A DNA stretch of 64,000 nucleotides from Sipunculus nudus (lineage: Eukaryota > Annelida > Sipuncula > Golfingiida > Sipunculidae), in the NCBI GenBank assembly GCA_026874595.1, contig CM049313.1:15375508-15439507 (forward strand). The letters are read 5' to 3'. The position numbers were made by a program, and so were the translations under genes. Below the pieces are notes generated by a model that was not told the origin of the DNA, made no database searches, and was given only the letters and a program-made list of their open reading frames with translations. Below are positions 33,405 to 45,600 of the stretch, in pieces; position 1 is the stretch's first letter, and each line of letters opens with the position of its first letter.

Positions 33405-33915
33405 GAGTCTTGTATCAGCGGCATTGTTTTCACGTCTTGTATCAACGGCAATTTCGTGACGTCTTGTATCATCGGCGGTGTCGTCATATATCAGCGGTTG
33501 TGTCGTCACGTCTTGTATCAGCGGCAATGTCGTCACGTCTTGTATAAGCGGCAGTGTGGCCATGTCTTGTATCAGCAGGAGTGTCGTCATGTCTGATATC
33601 AGCGGCAGTGTCGTCATGCCTGTAGCAGCGGCAGTGTCGTCACGTCTTGTATAAGCGGCAGTGTTTTATGTTTCTTATCGGCTGCAGTGTCGTCACGTCT
33701 TGTATCAGCGGCAGTGTCGTCACGTCTGGTATCGGCGGAAGTGTCGTCACATCTTGTATTAGCGGCTGTGTCGTCACGCCTTGTATCAGCGGCAGTGTCT
33801 TCACGTCGTATATTAGCGGCAGTGTCGTAACGTCGTTTATCCGAAGCAGTGTCATTACGTCGTTTATCAGCGGCAGTGTCGTCACTTCTTGTGTAAGTGG
33901 CTTTATCGTCACGTC
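33405..33915 (+). repeat. minisatellite, 27-bp unit, about 19 copies
   Basis: The unit is approximately CGTCACGTCTTGTATCAGCG followed by GCAGTGT. Because 27 is a multiple of three and the consensus lacks stops in several phases, long frames appear on both strands (33647-34084 plus; 33614-34012, 33640-33912 and 33273-33617 minus, the last two reading LPLIQDVTT repeats). Mutually overlapping frames and absence of any non-repeat domain argue against a real protein. Confidence 0.93.
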
Positions 33916-35362
33916 TAGACATGGTCAGTCCATTACACGGTTTGTTATAATCCATCTCAGGTTGAGCAGCTTGTGTCTTTTCTGGTACAATGAGAAAAAA
34001 ACCATAAAACACTCTTCCTCATTGATTTACACTGGCTACCATTACGTCAACATGCCATGTGCAAAATGTGCTCACTTTACATAGTTTAACACCAGCATGG
34101 TTCACTGGATTGGTATCATTATATCAACCGCCTCCTCCTCCAAGGTCATCCGGATCATCCAGACTGGGTTCACTTGTTATACCAGAACTGAAATATAATT
34201 GTCAATTTTTTTTTCGAATCTTGACAGGACTTCGTTACAAACCGCATATGATTATTTACTATCCAAAACAGTAATTTGATTGAAGAGCCATTTTAAGACC
34301 CATTAATTAACGAGACATATATTCGTAGTTACTGATGGTATATATTAATTTTCTTTTTTTTTATGTTTTTTGTACATCCTTGATCAAGCATTCATACGGC
34401 TATATAGCGCATTATACATATTTTTAATAACAATATAAAATAATTTTATAAATTATGAAAATTTAAAAACCAAAATATTTATGTCACTACTCTTTATTAT
34501 ACTTTGAGTGTCGAGTTAACTCATGCATATTCGTGAAACTGCTGAGCATTCCATCAAACCATGCATGAAATGATATGGATATGCCGGTTTCAAAGGTAGA
34601 TGATAACTCTATAATTACATATTAACTACATACATTTGCCTTTGGGAACAGTCGGTTTAGATAGCATACTTTGATATTCAGCAAATAAAATTTTATCATA
34701 AGTAGTTATCATTATTTGCTTCTGCCCTGTTGCAACATTCTTCGGCTTTGGCCAAAGTAATGTAGCATGAAAACGACGTGATGCGTAGGATAAAGTCAAT
34801 GCTGGTAGAACCGACACATGGTGCATATGATTACATTCCCTTTAGCAATATATATGTAATATTAAGTTGCATATACATTATATAGAGAAAATAAAAAATA
34901 TATATTGTGGGAGTACACTTGATCATATCATATAGTAAAATACCAACAGTGCACGTATATATGTAAACAAAGAAAATGACAAAGGCTGTGGTATGTTAAA
35001 CGTTTACGTCTTATCATTCTCTTTGCATGAGATTCACAATGTTCAATTTGCAGTGATCATCACATCAAAATCAAAATTGTATCAGCACATGTGACTTGGT
35101 CACAGGAGATAATGATGATTTGAGGGACCCTGTGAGTCATTTCACATAACAAGCATATCGAGTTTCAAATTAAAAAAAAATTGAACAAACCCTCTAACCA
35201 TACCAAGTATGTTATCAACCATGTACAGGTGCCTTGGTTCACGATATACGATGCCAGGCTGGTCCATATTGCGGCCCGAATAATGTAGGTTATATCAGAA
35301 CGGCACGTTGTATCAGCACGCCTCGGGGATATGGAGTCAAACATGACCAGTCCTCGGATTAA
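33916..35362. other. no gene seen
   Basis: AT-rich, no repeat found. Small frames at 34059-34274 and 34626-34826 carry no domain. Confidence 0.55.
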
Positions 35363-35818
35363 AGGTGCCCATTCACCTACCTTTTGAAAAAAAAATTGTG
35401 ATAGCTGGCTTTCTCTGTGTATATTTTAATGATCTAAGGGTAATTTTGGTTGTGAAAACTTATTATAAGGCCTTCGTTAGGGATGTATGAATTTATTTAT
35501 CAACAAAAAGTTTGTAAACAGGAAAACATGTAACCTAAGGTCGTGGGTTACATATATGCGGAGGTGGAAAGGTCACTTGTAGGAAAACGCCATGGCTTAT
35601 CTGGCTTGCTGCCAGATGCAATGGTTGAATTTGTTATGATTATTTTAGCGGGTCCCCACACATTATAAACACGTTGAAATAAACAAAACAAGCAGTCCGT
35701 GTGCGGCGATATCCATGTTTTCTTGTCTATTTTTATAAAAGTTCCAAGGGTTTGCCCTTAGTTTATAAAGGTATCAGGTAGATAGACAGATAGGTAAAGG
35801 ATAGGTGACTGGGCCCCT
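35363..35818 (+). mobile_element. TTAA-family TIR element, copy D (456 bp, best preserved)
   Basis: AGGTGCCCATTCACCTACC at the left and GGATAGGTGACTGGGCCCCT at the right form the TIR, and TTAA lies exactly outside each (35359-35362, 35819-35822). The interior runs in the same direction as copies A and C and opposite to B. No transposase frame. Confidence 0.85.
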
Positions 35819-36356
35819 TTAAATGGATCAAATGCATGAAGAGCACGGTACCAGATGAATGTTTGGTATATCGCATGTGCACGGTTATCATAATACAACA
35901 TATTATGAAAGTAAATGTTAAGTTAAACAGACTATATATTTTTGACAAAATCATCCTCGTTCAATAACATATTATGAACCTTTTTTTATTGTCCTTCCAT
36001 ATTGGTCTGGCGACTGCCGTTTTATATCCTTAGGGAAAGTTTTCCTATCCTATAATACATCGTGTTCACTCTTCCGTGTTACTATATAAATCAGATTCAA
36101 TAAGGTGTCGATGGCTGCCAGGTAGTGCGCATGCGTCTGAGTATCCTTCCTGCTGGAATTTTCACACTTCACAGGCCTTTAATTTCGTACCTATGCATTT
36201 GGTAACGAACTTATCACCAGATAGGGTGATGTGGAATGGCGGCCGCCGGTGAGCGATACCGTATAGTTACGAAATAAAAGATGGTGCGCAAGAGTTCAAG
36301 TGAAGGGAGTCTTTGACTCCCGTGCTAGACGCTCCCTCAGCAAGGAACTACTGGTA
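35819..36356. other. no gene seen
   Basis: Unique-looking, with a GC-richer stretch at about 36210-36270. Confidence 0.55.
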
Positions 36357-36552
36357 CAGACAGTGGTGCCTGTCTGAAAGACCACCTGTCTAATAAGACC
36401 ACCATCTATTTAGACCATCCTTGAGTGAACTGAAAACATTTATACTGGTTGTAATTATATTGTCCAATAATACTGTGAATAAGACCGTGACCTGGGAATA
36501 AAGACCACTTTTGGCAAGTGCCACGGGTGGTCTTATGACAAAAGTTTCACTG
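36357..36552. mobile_element. pogo/Tc1-type MITE (~196 bp)
   Basis: The left end 'CAGACAGTGGTGCCTGTCTG' with 'aataagaccacc' and the right end 'gggtggtcttatgacaaaag' with 'TTTCACTG' are imperfect inverses. TA stands outside both (36355-36356, 36553-36554). 'aagaccac' occurs several times in both halves. No coding capacity. Confidence 0.62.
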
Positions 36553-36554
36553 TA

Positions 36555-37495
36555 GATGATAAAGATGTAAGGAGTAGTTAACTGTTACCTCAGGAATAAA
36601 GAGAAATAAAAAAGTAGATATGAGAACAAAATTTTGATTGACGCCACACCATCACAGCGAAAAATGCCCCTGCTAAAATTTTTACCCAACTGAACCGGGA
36701 CCTTAGGGAAGCACCCACTCTACAAAGTCCCCACGAAACATAGGTGTTTGATTCGATTTTATGTCACTCTTAGTGTATTAGAAACATGACCATAGGCTTC
36801 TGGCTTAAGCATATGGCGCCAGGTAATCAGGTATGTTAACTTGAGCTTAAATTACATTGTATCTTTGCTCAAATACACTTTATTCATTCTGTTGAATGAT
36901 TTCTCTGGACAGAGTAAGTTGGTTAAAAGCACATCCATCATGAGGAAACGTGCAGGGAACGTGAGGCTGAAAAACAAACGGGGTTTTGCAATAGTTTCTA
37001 ATTTATCGTACACCTCGTAAACCATCATAATATTAATGAAGTCTTCATCATCTGAAATAAGTTCTCACTTTTTACTGATAGTGAGTGGAATGTTTTAACC
37101 ACGACTGATGATGATTAAAATTATATGAAAGCAATAAGTGCAGGCCAAGTTGATATACTATGCAGTGTGGAGTATATTAATATTATCACTGTACAACTAA
37201 ATCACCGGTGGGAAAACAAGCCTTGTCACACTAAATACGATCTGTGTTTTCCATCTTTTTAAAATCCCTCCACAAGCTGGGCGTCATTAGAACTTTAATC
37301 ATGTCACTTTTTGGTATATCTTCCTAATTAATCAGAATTTATTTTGCATTAATCAAACATAGGGTCCCTGGAAACATGGTTTTCCCAGTCAGTCTAGACT
37401 GTATAAAAATACAAATCAACCCTATTTCAAATAATTTCCGGTAAATGTTCCCGGGACGTTCCCCACGGGAAATTATAATATTACTATAACAAAAA
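36555..37495. other. no gene seen
   Basis: AT-rich unique-looking DNA. Confidence 0.55.
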
Positions 37496-37757
37496 TTATA
37501 ACATTTTCATATCATCAACGAGCTTGAGTAAATCTTTTATAATGCTCATATCTCTGCATAACTGTCCAATTTTACCTGATAATATATGAGCAAGGGTACA
37601 TGTACTTATAATATATAACATAATATATATATTTACATATAATATATAACATTTTCATATAAACAACGAACTTGATTAAATCTTTTATATTGCTCATATC
37701 TCTGCATAATTGTCCAATATTTTCCTGATTATATATGGGCAAAGGTACATATACTAT
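37496..37757 (+). repeat. tandem duplication, 148-bp period, 1.8 copies
   Basis: 'ataacattttcatat..acaacgagcttga.taaatcttttat' through 'ctgataatatatg.gcaa.ggtacat.tact' is found at 37497-37608 and again, about 88% alike, at 37645-37757. Confidence 0.9.
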
Positions 37758-38852
37758 CAAAACATGATGATATTGTATTTTCGTCGCGTGTGTATGAAAT
37801 TTGCTAAATACACTAACATATCATTACTTAAGTGCGAGGTTTCTGCCTCTGACTAGTTGTACCAATAATGCTCCAGGCACTGGATGAAGTATTGACATCT
37901 CCTGATAACTAATGCCATATTATAGGTTGATGTCATTCACGTGACATCAAGTCTATTCAGGTAAGGTCACATTTCGACTGTAGAGAGTGGGTTGATGGCT
38001 GAGGTTGGAAAATTAATAAGTTTTTGGAATTATTGAAAATGACAATTCCCATCCAGTTCAACTGGTCATGAAACTAAACCGAATTATGGTAAAGGTACAG
38101 AGTGAATACTAAGAATATGGTCACATCAACCGACAGTGTTCAGTTTTAACGCCTCATGCACTGCCGTGAGGGTTCACAGATCCCCTCCCCCCCCCCCCTC
38201 CCCTCTCTCTCTCTCTCTCTCCGTTTGATTGAACCCTTTAACGGATTGCTATCATAAGGATGGACGTAAAACAATAATTGATTCGACATCGTCACCGCAG
38301 TGGAATGCACCGAATATGACAGGGCTTCCATTAACCCTGATTGGTGCTGTGATTGATATCGGGACACCACTCCCACTAAGGGAGGTCAAAGAATGAATCA
38401 CCATTCAACTTCAGATTGCATGGGCGGGGAACTTGTCCAGACAGAGGGAATACTGAATGCCAGAAGAATGGACAGTTTTAGTCATATAACCGTTATCCTA
38501 CTTTGCGACACCCGGGTTGTTATCCACACAAAACAAACAATGGCGGCCACGGAAGCCCTGTGAAATGCTTGCGAAGAACGAATCACTCAGCGTTTGATAA
38601 GGGCAAGGAAATACGACACACAGATAAATTGGCAGGCCCGAATATATCTCATGAGAGAGTTTTGATGTGATTGGGTCCATAGCAGCAGAGATTTACTCAT
38701 AATTTATGTGCACTTTGCCGATACTTCAGTTTGTACACAAACATGTTGTTTACACGATGTAAAATTCGGAATGATTGCCACTATTATTTCAGAGCAAGTA
38801 AAATATTCGAAAATTTACAAACAAAATATCATAGGATATAATGCAAGAATAA
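37758..38852. other. no gene seen; C/CT-rich tract
   Basis: A poly(C)-(CT)n tract lies at 38184-38221. The rest is low-repeat. The part around 38390-38700 is GC-moderate without a credible frame. Confidence 0.5.
38184..38221. repeat. poly(C) and (CT)n tract
   Basis: About 18 mostly C bases then eight CT units. Confidence 0.9.
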
Positions 38853-38863
38853 TCTCTCTCTCT

Positions 38864-38944
<81 letters not shown>

Positions 38945-39012
38945 TATGTGTGTGTGTATATATATACATTTATATAAATATATAATATATATATATATAT
39001 ATTATATATAAA
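38853..39012. repeat. compound (CT)n-(TA)n-(GT)n microsatellite
   Basis: CT units to about 38903, then TA units with a short GT run and further TA-rich sequence. The frame 38708-38977 reads into it. Confidence 0.95.
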
Positions 39013-40068
39013 TAAAAACATTTTTAGCGGGAAGGTGCTATCCTAAAACAAGTACAGCCTGTGTTGTACCTAATAAATCCGCTGTACCTTGTCCTTCTAA
39101 CCCTGACAAGACAGATGCTTTGACGTCGTGAGAGAGGCCATGGGTTAAGGATCAAAGAGCCTTTTTTTATCTTGAAGCGCCAGTTCTTTTAGATTTTCCT
39201 ACAGCGCCTCTCTTTATTTAACGATCACCCGATTAAGGCTATGCGCATGCGCGGTCATAAATACGCAGTCTTCCGCATGTGATCGATTTAGGATACACAC
39301 ACAATGTTCTGCGGACGACATGGAGCGAACATTCGACTTTTTCCCTTTTTTGTGTTTTATCGATAGAAACACAAATAAAAGAAACTTTGACAACTTGCTA
39401 ATGCGCGTCAGTGTTTGATAGGATTGGAGATAAGCACACTATGAAATTAAATATTGGAATATATCCCAACGGAGTCTACACAGGCATATTATTCATAATA
39501 TAATGGGTCATTGATGGTCTTCATGCACAAGAAATGTTAGTATCGAGACAGATTTGGTCAACCGTGTCCAAAAGCACTGGACAGAATTATCGACATATGG
39601 AACTCTATACTTACATGTTATAAACCAATATATAACACATACATGCTAAAATGATTTATATATAAATCATTCCCACATGATCCAAGTCTATGTGCCTGTA
39701 CGTCGAATCGAAAACGGAAGCCTGCAATCCGTTTTAATCTGACTAGTTCCCGGAAATACCAAGCGCGAACCATTTCCGACACTGTGTCGAACCAAAGACT
39801 GTGAAGGGACGGGAAACACGGAGTTATGATTCAAAAACCTTGATTTGTATTTCGCTATGATGGCCTACGGCTGAACTATTGATCGATTAAGCCACATTAG
39901 CAACAACTCCAGAATGCATAGATAGGACATAATATAACGGGGTTTCTGCCAAAGTCGTCCTATTTAAGTCAACATGTCAAACTAAGTTTAGCAGATCTTA
40001 TTCATATACGATCTCACGTGGCCTAATCGATGTGGTTTCGTGACTTTTGCAGAAATCCGGTTAAAAAT
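39013..40068. other. no gene seen
   Basis: Low-repeat sequence; includes GCGCATGCGC near 39243 and a perfect 22-bp palindrome listed separately. Confidence 0.5.
39650..39671. repeat. perfect 22-bp palindrome
   Basis: AATGATTTATA followed directly by its reverse complement. It may be a chance AT-rich palindrome or a protein-binding dyad. Confidence 0.85.
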
Positions 40069-40200
40069 GTGATTATTATAAAATACAGCCCAGCATATGC
40101 AGTCCACAAAGCCTAAACAGATGCTAGAAGACCATTCGTTATGCATGCATCTGCCACTTGTAACCACTACGCATTCAGTCCTCGATGAAGCGTGCACACC
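40069..40200 (-). mobile_element. tRNA-derived SINE, family 2, copy 2 (3' part)
   Basis: On the minus strand 'tcgaggactgaatgcgtag', 'tggcagatgcatgcataac' and 'ctgggctgtattttataata' align with the 3' half of the 29850-30090 element. The tRNA-like head is missing. Confidence 0.6.
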
Positions 40201-40302
40201 CTTGTGATAAAGACCTTGGGGAGGGGTCTAAGCTCGGTAGACTTCCGGTCTGAAGTGCAGTGTCATCATTATTTCACTATCATGCGCCTCATATAACATA
40301 AG

Positions 40303-40771
40303 CAGTCCAGACTTAGACTTCGAGTACACATTTTTTTACTCGGACTCGGACTTGGACTTGAGGGTCCTGGACTCGGACTTGTACTCGGACCTGGAGATAA
40401 GGACCCCAGAAATCTCACCTTCTCGATCCCGAGTCCAATAAAAAAGGTCTGTCATATACTTTAAAAACTTAAATACATATTATACAGATTCTGTTAACAG
40501 AATGTATCAAAATGATAACACTATATGTAGCAAGCTTTAGCACAGCATTGGAAGAGTCATGTAATTATCTGTTGCAGTTAACGCTTGTATACACTTAATG
40601 TATCAGATAATCTGAATTTTTTTCCATTTTAGATTATTTTCTGAGGATATTTGTATTGGACCCGGACTCGGGTTTTGGTGATTCGGACTCAAAGGTGGAT
40701 TTGGACTCGAACCTCAAGGACTCAGACTTGCACTCGGACTCGGATGATGTGTGTACTTGACTACATTACTG
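40303..40771 (-). mobile_element. GAGTCC-rich hAT-like element, copy 2 (469 bp)
   Basis: Reverse-orientation relative of 22686-23078: clusters of GGACTCGGACTTG at 40315-40440 and 40660-40745 surround an AT-rich middle. The right end TACTTGACTACATTACTG carries the inverse of CAGTRATGTAG. Flanking octamers AACATAAG (40295-40302) and AACCTTAG (40772-40779) agree at six of eight bases, the 8-bp duplication expected of hAT elements. Confidence 0.72.
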
Positions 40772-40789
40772 AACCTTAGTAGAGACTCC

Positions 40790-41960
40790 CGCGAAAAAAA
40801 AGAACCTCGTTTCTGATGTTTTGGCACAACTTGTCTCAACTATCAAAGTTCAAAATCATTTTTTTTTTCATTTCAAGGAAACACATTCTGTTAATTTTTC
40901 ACATGCGCAAGCTTACAAATTGTTAGTTTTTCCATAAAGTCCTTACCACAAAGACACCCATGTTTATGTAATTTGTCATGCTAGCTTTCTCGTCTGGCCG
41001 GGCCGGGTCGGGCTCCCGTGTGGACTCTGGTATGTAGAGACACAGCGATGTTCTTCTAGATGATTCCTGTAACGCGTGTTTACTGTGTATTATGTTAAAT
41101 CCTTTAGACTGTTCGAGAAGTGGAAAATTCTCGGCTTGGAGCAAAACGTTTTAGAGCGGAGAGAGGTGTGAGAGAATATTCCAGCAGACAGACGTGTGGG
41201 ACCTTTCCGATGATCCAGTAATTTCAGGGACTATACTATTACTAACTCTTTATAATTTAATGCTGCCTGCTTCAAGTTTACTTTCTGGGTTGTTACAAGA
41301 GCTTTACATTGGGCTGTTATTCTCTGAGAGAATTCGTGTGAACTGATCGCCGGCTTATACATTTAAAGGACTTATCTTTGTGATGGTGGTGGTATCCAGG
41401 TACTGTGCACATTGTTTATTTTACTGTGTGATTGTATTGATTTGTTGTTATACCGCTGTTATACTGTTGATTTGTATTGATTTAGTGTATTGTAATGTTA
41501 GGGGTTTTTTAGGAATACTGACTTCTTTATTCATTCCCCAACACATTTCACGCTGCCTAGTATTACAGAATCTGATTTTTTTTATCTTCTTGACAAAATT
41601 TATGTTCATCACGCATACGTGATCTGTTGATATTAGGTTCCGTAACAACACACTTAAACAGATTACATTGTATGTCCTCGTGACATTTATATCTACACCG
41701 CTTGGGTATTTAAAATCCCCGGTGCATTTAGGTATCTGATTCCAACAAGCCCTAAGCAGCAGAGGCGTACTCTGGTACTCTGCGCAGTGTGTCCGTGAAC
41801 CAGGCGTGGAAACGGGTTCTAGAATCTGGAGCGTAACGAGCGAAACGAATCGATGCATATCCATACAAGGGTATGTTACAAACATCTTATATGAAAGCCG
41901 TTAAATCAGTGTCAAGCGGAGCCTGTGCTGCAAAAATGCTTTATTAGTGCATGTACTTAT
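40790..41960 (+). repeat. dispersed repeat X, copy 2 (interrupted by the LTR-like repeat)
   Basis: Same order of segments as 4430-5300: 'caactatcaaagtt', 'cacatgcgcaagct', 'cataaagtccttaccacaaa', then after the LTR-like insertion 'acacactt', 'ccccggtgcattt', 'ctctgcgcagtgtg', 'catcttatatgaaagcc'. The foldback element of copy 1 is absent here, and the LTR of this copy is absent there. Confidence 0.6.
40976..41651 (+). mobile_element. solo-LTR-like repeat, copy 2 (~676 bp)
   Basis: Plus-strand copy of the repeat at 7267-7980. It starts TGTCATGC and ends GGTTCCGTAACA. Shared landmarks are 'gagagaatattccagc', 'gttacaagagctttacattgg', 'ggtactgtgcacattgttta' and 'catacgtgatctgttgat'. The TATA box of copy 1 is not preserved. 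The 80-codon plus frame 41380-41622 is inside it; the 145-codon minus frame 41448-41885 starts in flanking repeat X and runs into it. Confidence 0.6.
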
Positions 41961-42627
41961 ATCACTTACACGACGCTCGCCTTCATGTAGGTGCAAAAGC
42001 GCAGCCCGGGGGTTATTAGAGTCCTTCCAGAACTTGATTGACCTTTGCTGGAAGACGATCAGGTATTGACCAGGGACGTTTTGTATAGCTCAGCGATGGA
42101 GGTAGCAACTGAGTACAGCGGCACATTCTTTGAAATTAATTTCTCGGATACATTTCACGCAAAATTTTCGCGGAACTGGGCGAGATATTAATTATCACGG
42201 GAAACGCCAGTGGCTTTGATATCTTAGTCTTTTGATGTTCTGATCGTGGAATTTCAATTTACTTAATAACATCATGTTACTGTAATTTCTTAGTACAGCT
42301 ATGAAGTTTTATAAGCTGCGTCACTTAAAAATGTTTTATGTATATACTATTAACATTTTGATCAAAACAAATTTAAAATTAGGATCTGAATGGAATTAAG
42401 TTTAAGTCTGCCACCAGGGAGTTTGTTTTTTATACATGCCCTTATTAATGTCGTGTCTGAAAATCATTTTGGTCATTAACACTCAAGTTTCAAGAAGCAA
42501 GACCGGGACTAGAGGGTGCTTATATCAATTACGTTCACACCCAGACAAGGCGGCTTGTAACATAAATAATTAAGTATAACTCATATATACGACCTAAGAA
42601 CCGCCGTTTACAGTGATAACTGTAATG

Positions 42628-42630
<3 letters not shown>
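41961..42630. other. no gene seen
   Basis: Unique-looking AT-rich DNA. Confidence 0.55.
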
Positions 42631-42666
<36 letters not shown>

Positions 42667-42680
42667 TAATATATATATAT
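42631..42680. repeat. (TA)n microsatellite
   Basis: About 22 TA units with two AATA interruptions. Confidence 0.94.
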
Positions 42681-45600
42681 CCTTATAGTGCATGGTGCTC
42701 TGGCATCATTACGTTCAAGGTAACTGTCTTAATACTGTACAATCATGATTTACTTACACACTAAATGGGCCTTCCATATCCAGTGTACAAAAAAAGCATT
42801 CCATGAATATGTGTCTACATGTATGAAGGGTCCCAGCTGTTTGAAAAACTGCAAGCCACCATGGAATGTTGGTAGTAGACATGCCGATTGGACTTCTTTG
42901 CATGTTTTTGTAATCTTGGTTTGGGTCATTTACTGGTATCAAAAAATACTTGCTGTATGCACCGACATTTTTTTTAATAATATGGAGTTCTTTTCCGAAG
43001 CAGTTTTCGAGTACACCAAATTTAAATGCCTACAGATTTGTGAATTCACAGTGGTTGAGTTTTATTATATATGCTATAAATTAAATTCTAATAGCGAAGC
43101 AAAGCCAGTGGGTTGTAGTTTTCTGGAAACAGTTCTTATTTTCAGACGAATAAGGAGATTTGGTAACTAGTATAATTCACTTTACTGTCCTCTCGAACAT
43201 ATTTTACAGAATAAGTCAGCCACCGTTCACCGTTTTCTGGAGTCGCTTTCTTATGCCTACTTTAAAAACAAGGGTGTCTGTGAGAATTTCTTGTGCGTCG
43301 TTTCTTGTTTTCATTCACGGTTGTCCTTGTTTGATATTCAGTTACGTCCTCACCGCGGGTAAAGACTGATCCAGTTGATACCTTGGGACGCGAGCCGCAT
43401 CTGTGAAATCAGGACACTTAAGATCAGATTCCATCTGAGGTCTTCTCCGGTCAATATTTTATGCGGGTCTGGACGACGGGGAGGGGATTTCCTTGTTAAT
43501 TCCTTCTTTTCTCACTGTCGTTGTACTGTTGATCCACGCCAACACACACACCTTTGGCCGGTACCAAAAAAATGGTTATCAAAGCTAGTGGCCGACTTTC
43601 CCGGATGGTCATCAAACATCACTTTAATGTATACGATATCTAAAAAAATAGTGACGGACTGTCAAACAAGTTTATGATAATGCGGGCCTACGACACGATT
43701 TCGCTTATCCGATAACCCTGAGTAAATATGTTTGAATAAATGAATCATTACTCTAAATAATAGGAGAATAGGAAAGCTTATCAGATTTTTAAATCTTGAT
43801 CCAGATATCTGTCCTTTTTTCGTTCGTCCGTACGTCCGTCTCGCTCCTATTAGGAAGCACCACTGGCATTGATTCTTTTGGGGAAATTGATATTGCATGT
43901 TGATACAGAGGCAAGAGGGAGCTTGTCACGTTTTAGTGATCTGGTAGAGGTACGTTTACAGCCATGTCAAGAAAGAGTGAAAATAGACGCCACAGTCCTG
44001 CATGGTAAAGCCGTGTTACCATGTAGTAGAAATGTGGGTAAAAAATAACCACCTGACGAGATTGCAGCATTGCAGATCTATCGTCTTTCGGACATAGATT
44101 TGCCAGGCGACTTTGAGAACGATCATTTTATCGTTCACATGTAATAACAAATTACACTTTCTGTTGTATTTCTTTCATTCGACCATGAATGGAGATAATA
44201 AATATGGTAAACGAAACATTGGAGGAGGGTTTGAACTTCACCTGAAATTGCAGAATATACATTTATGTCAAATGAAGTGTAAATTTATTCCTCTGAACAA
44301 CCTTTTCACTGATAAATATTCTTCCCTTTTAATCAAAATCAACTTCGTCTTCTTTTACTGTCGAATGAAAACAAAACGGACAGAAAAGAAACAAAATGTA
44401 AAATAAGACGTAGGTGTTTTAATTTTTTCCGGATAAACGGTAATGTAATGCAAAGTACGGCTGTGCGAGGTACGGATGTACAATTAATTGATCCACCACA
44501 AAGTTGCAACAAGTGTATATGTCATTTTTATTACACGAGCTATGCTCTTGGACAGGAATGGACAGTGGGAATATAAACATTCCATACCAAGCACATATCC
44601 ATCAGTTGACCCCGTTATTCTAATTTATGGATCTTTCTCTGACAATCAGCAGGGGCGTCAATACATGCAGGGGGTGGGGAGATGCGGGTATGTAACCCCA
44701 AGCCCACCCCACACACACACACGCTTTATATAGCGAGTATGGTCAATGTAATCATCCCGCTGATATTCAGGGATAATATATAATAAGTGTGTGTATGTAT
44801 ATATAGTGTGTTGCTTCTGACAACTAGACAGTGCCTGGTAGCAGCTGTCATCATAAAGGGCTGACAGATTCCTGCCAATTTTTGGTGAAGGCACTAAGAC
44901 ATTATTTTTAAATCTGGTAACAATATGCCTTCGAGTCCATCAAAATCTAGGTATGGACGAACTCGAAGCAATGTTTGATTGGTAGATTTTAACAGACAGG
45001 CTATATGTATATTTGTCGACAATATCTCAGTTTCGGTCTATGGCTTTAATGGACAGGAATTTTTTAATGCAGGACCACATAAAACAACACCACGTAAGAG
45101 CTTAAATTTATCGCTAATCGTCGCATTGGATCTCTGTTTATTTGTATATGGGTACATGGCATGGTTGACCGTGTTTGGTTGCTCGACACATATCAATATC
45201 CAGTTTAAGAAATATGCTGTAGATCCTGTTAAGATGACGGTAATTTAAGGGCCGCAAACCGATAATGAGCGATAATATGAGTTTACCTTAGGCCCGTCAT
45301 GACAACCAAAACAAGCAACCCTACAAATGCGACTGATAAAAATGATGGTAGAACATAAAACTGGATCTCATGTCAGCTTCTAGACTCTGTTGTCTCTAGT
45401 ACAAATTAATGTTTCCCTGTAGTACAACTTGATTTAGTGGACCGTATCCTGAACATCCTTGGCATGTCTTACATCATACAACCTGCACGGCACTTGGTAT
45501 AGAATAGGCACATCGCACCTTGCCTTTGTGCAGCTGTTCCATAAATATAAACAGGTGTTTATTAAACAGTTCAGGCGTTGCGTATACGAGGCCTTCATTG

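Noticed and set aside
33405-33915. CRISPR array (short regular repeats)
   Set aside because: Units are contiguous with no unique spacers, and the context is eukaryotic.
33614-34012. Asp/Thr/Arg-repeat protein
   Set aside because: Pure translation of a 27-bp minisatellite; the opposite strand is equally open.
39241-39256. GCGCATGCGC palindrome as a regulatory site
   Set aside because: Short, and no surrounding structure supports a function.
42745-43170. 141-codon plus frame as a possible exon
   Set aside because: No recognisable domain, no splice sites in register, composition matches random AT-rich DNA.
44640-44730. hAT-like terminus CAGGGGCGTCAATAC
   Set aside because: No inverted partner or duplication could be found nearby.
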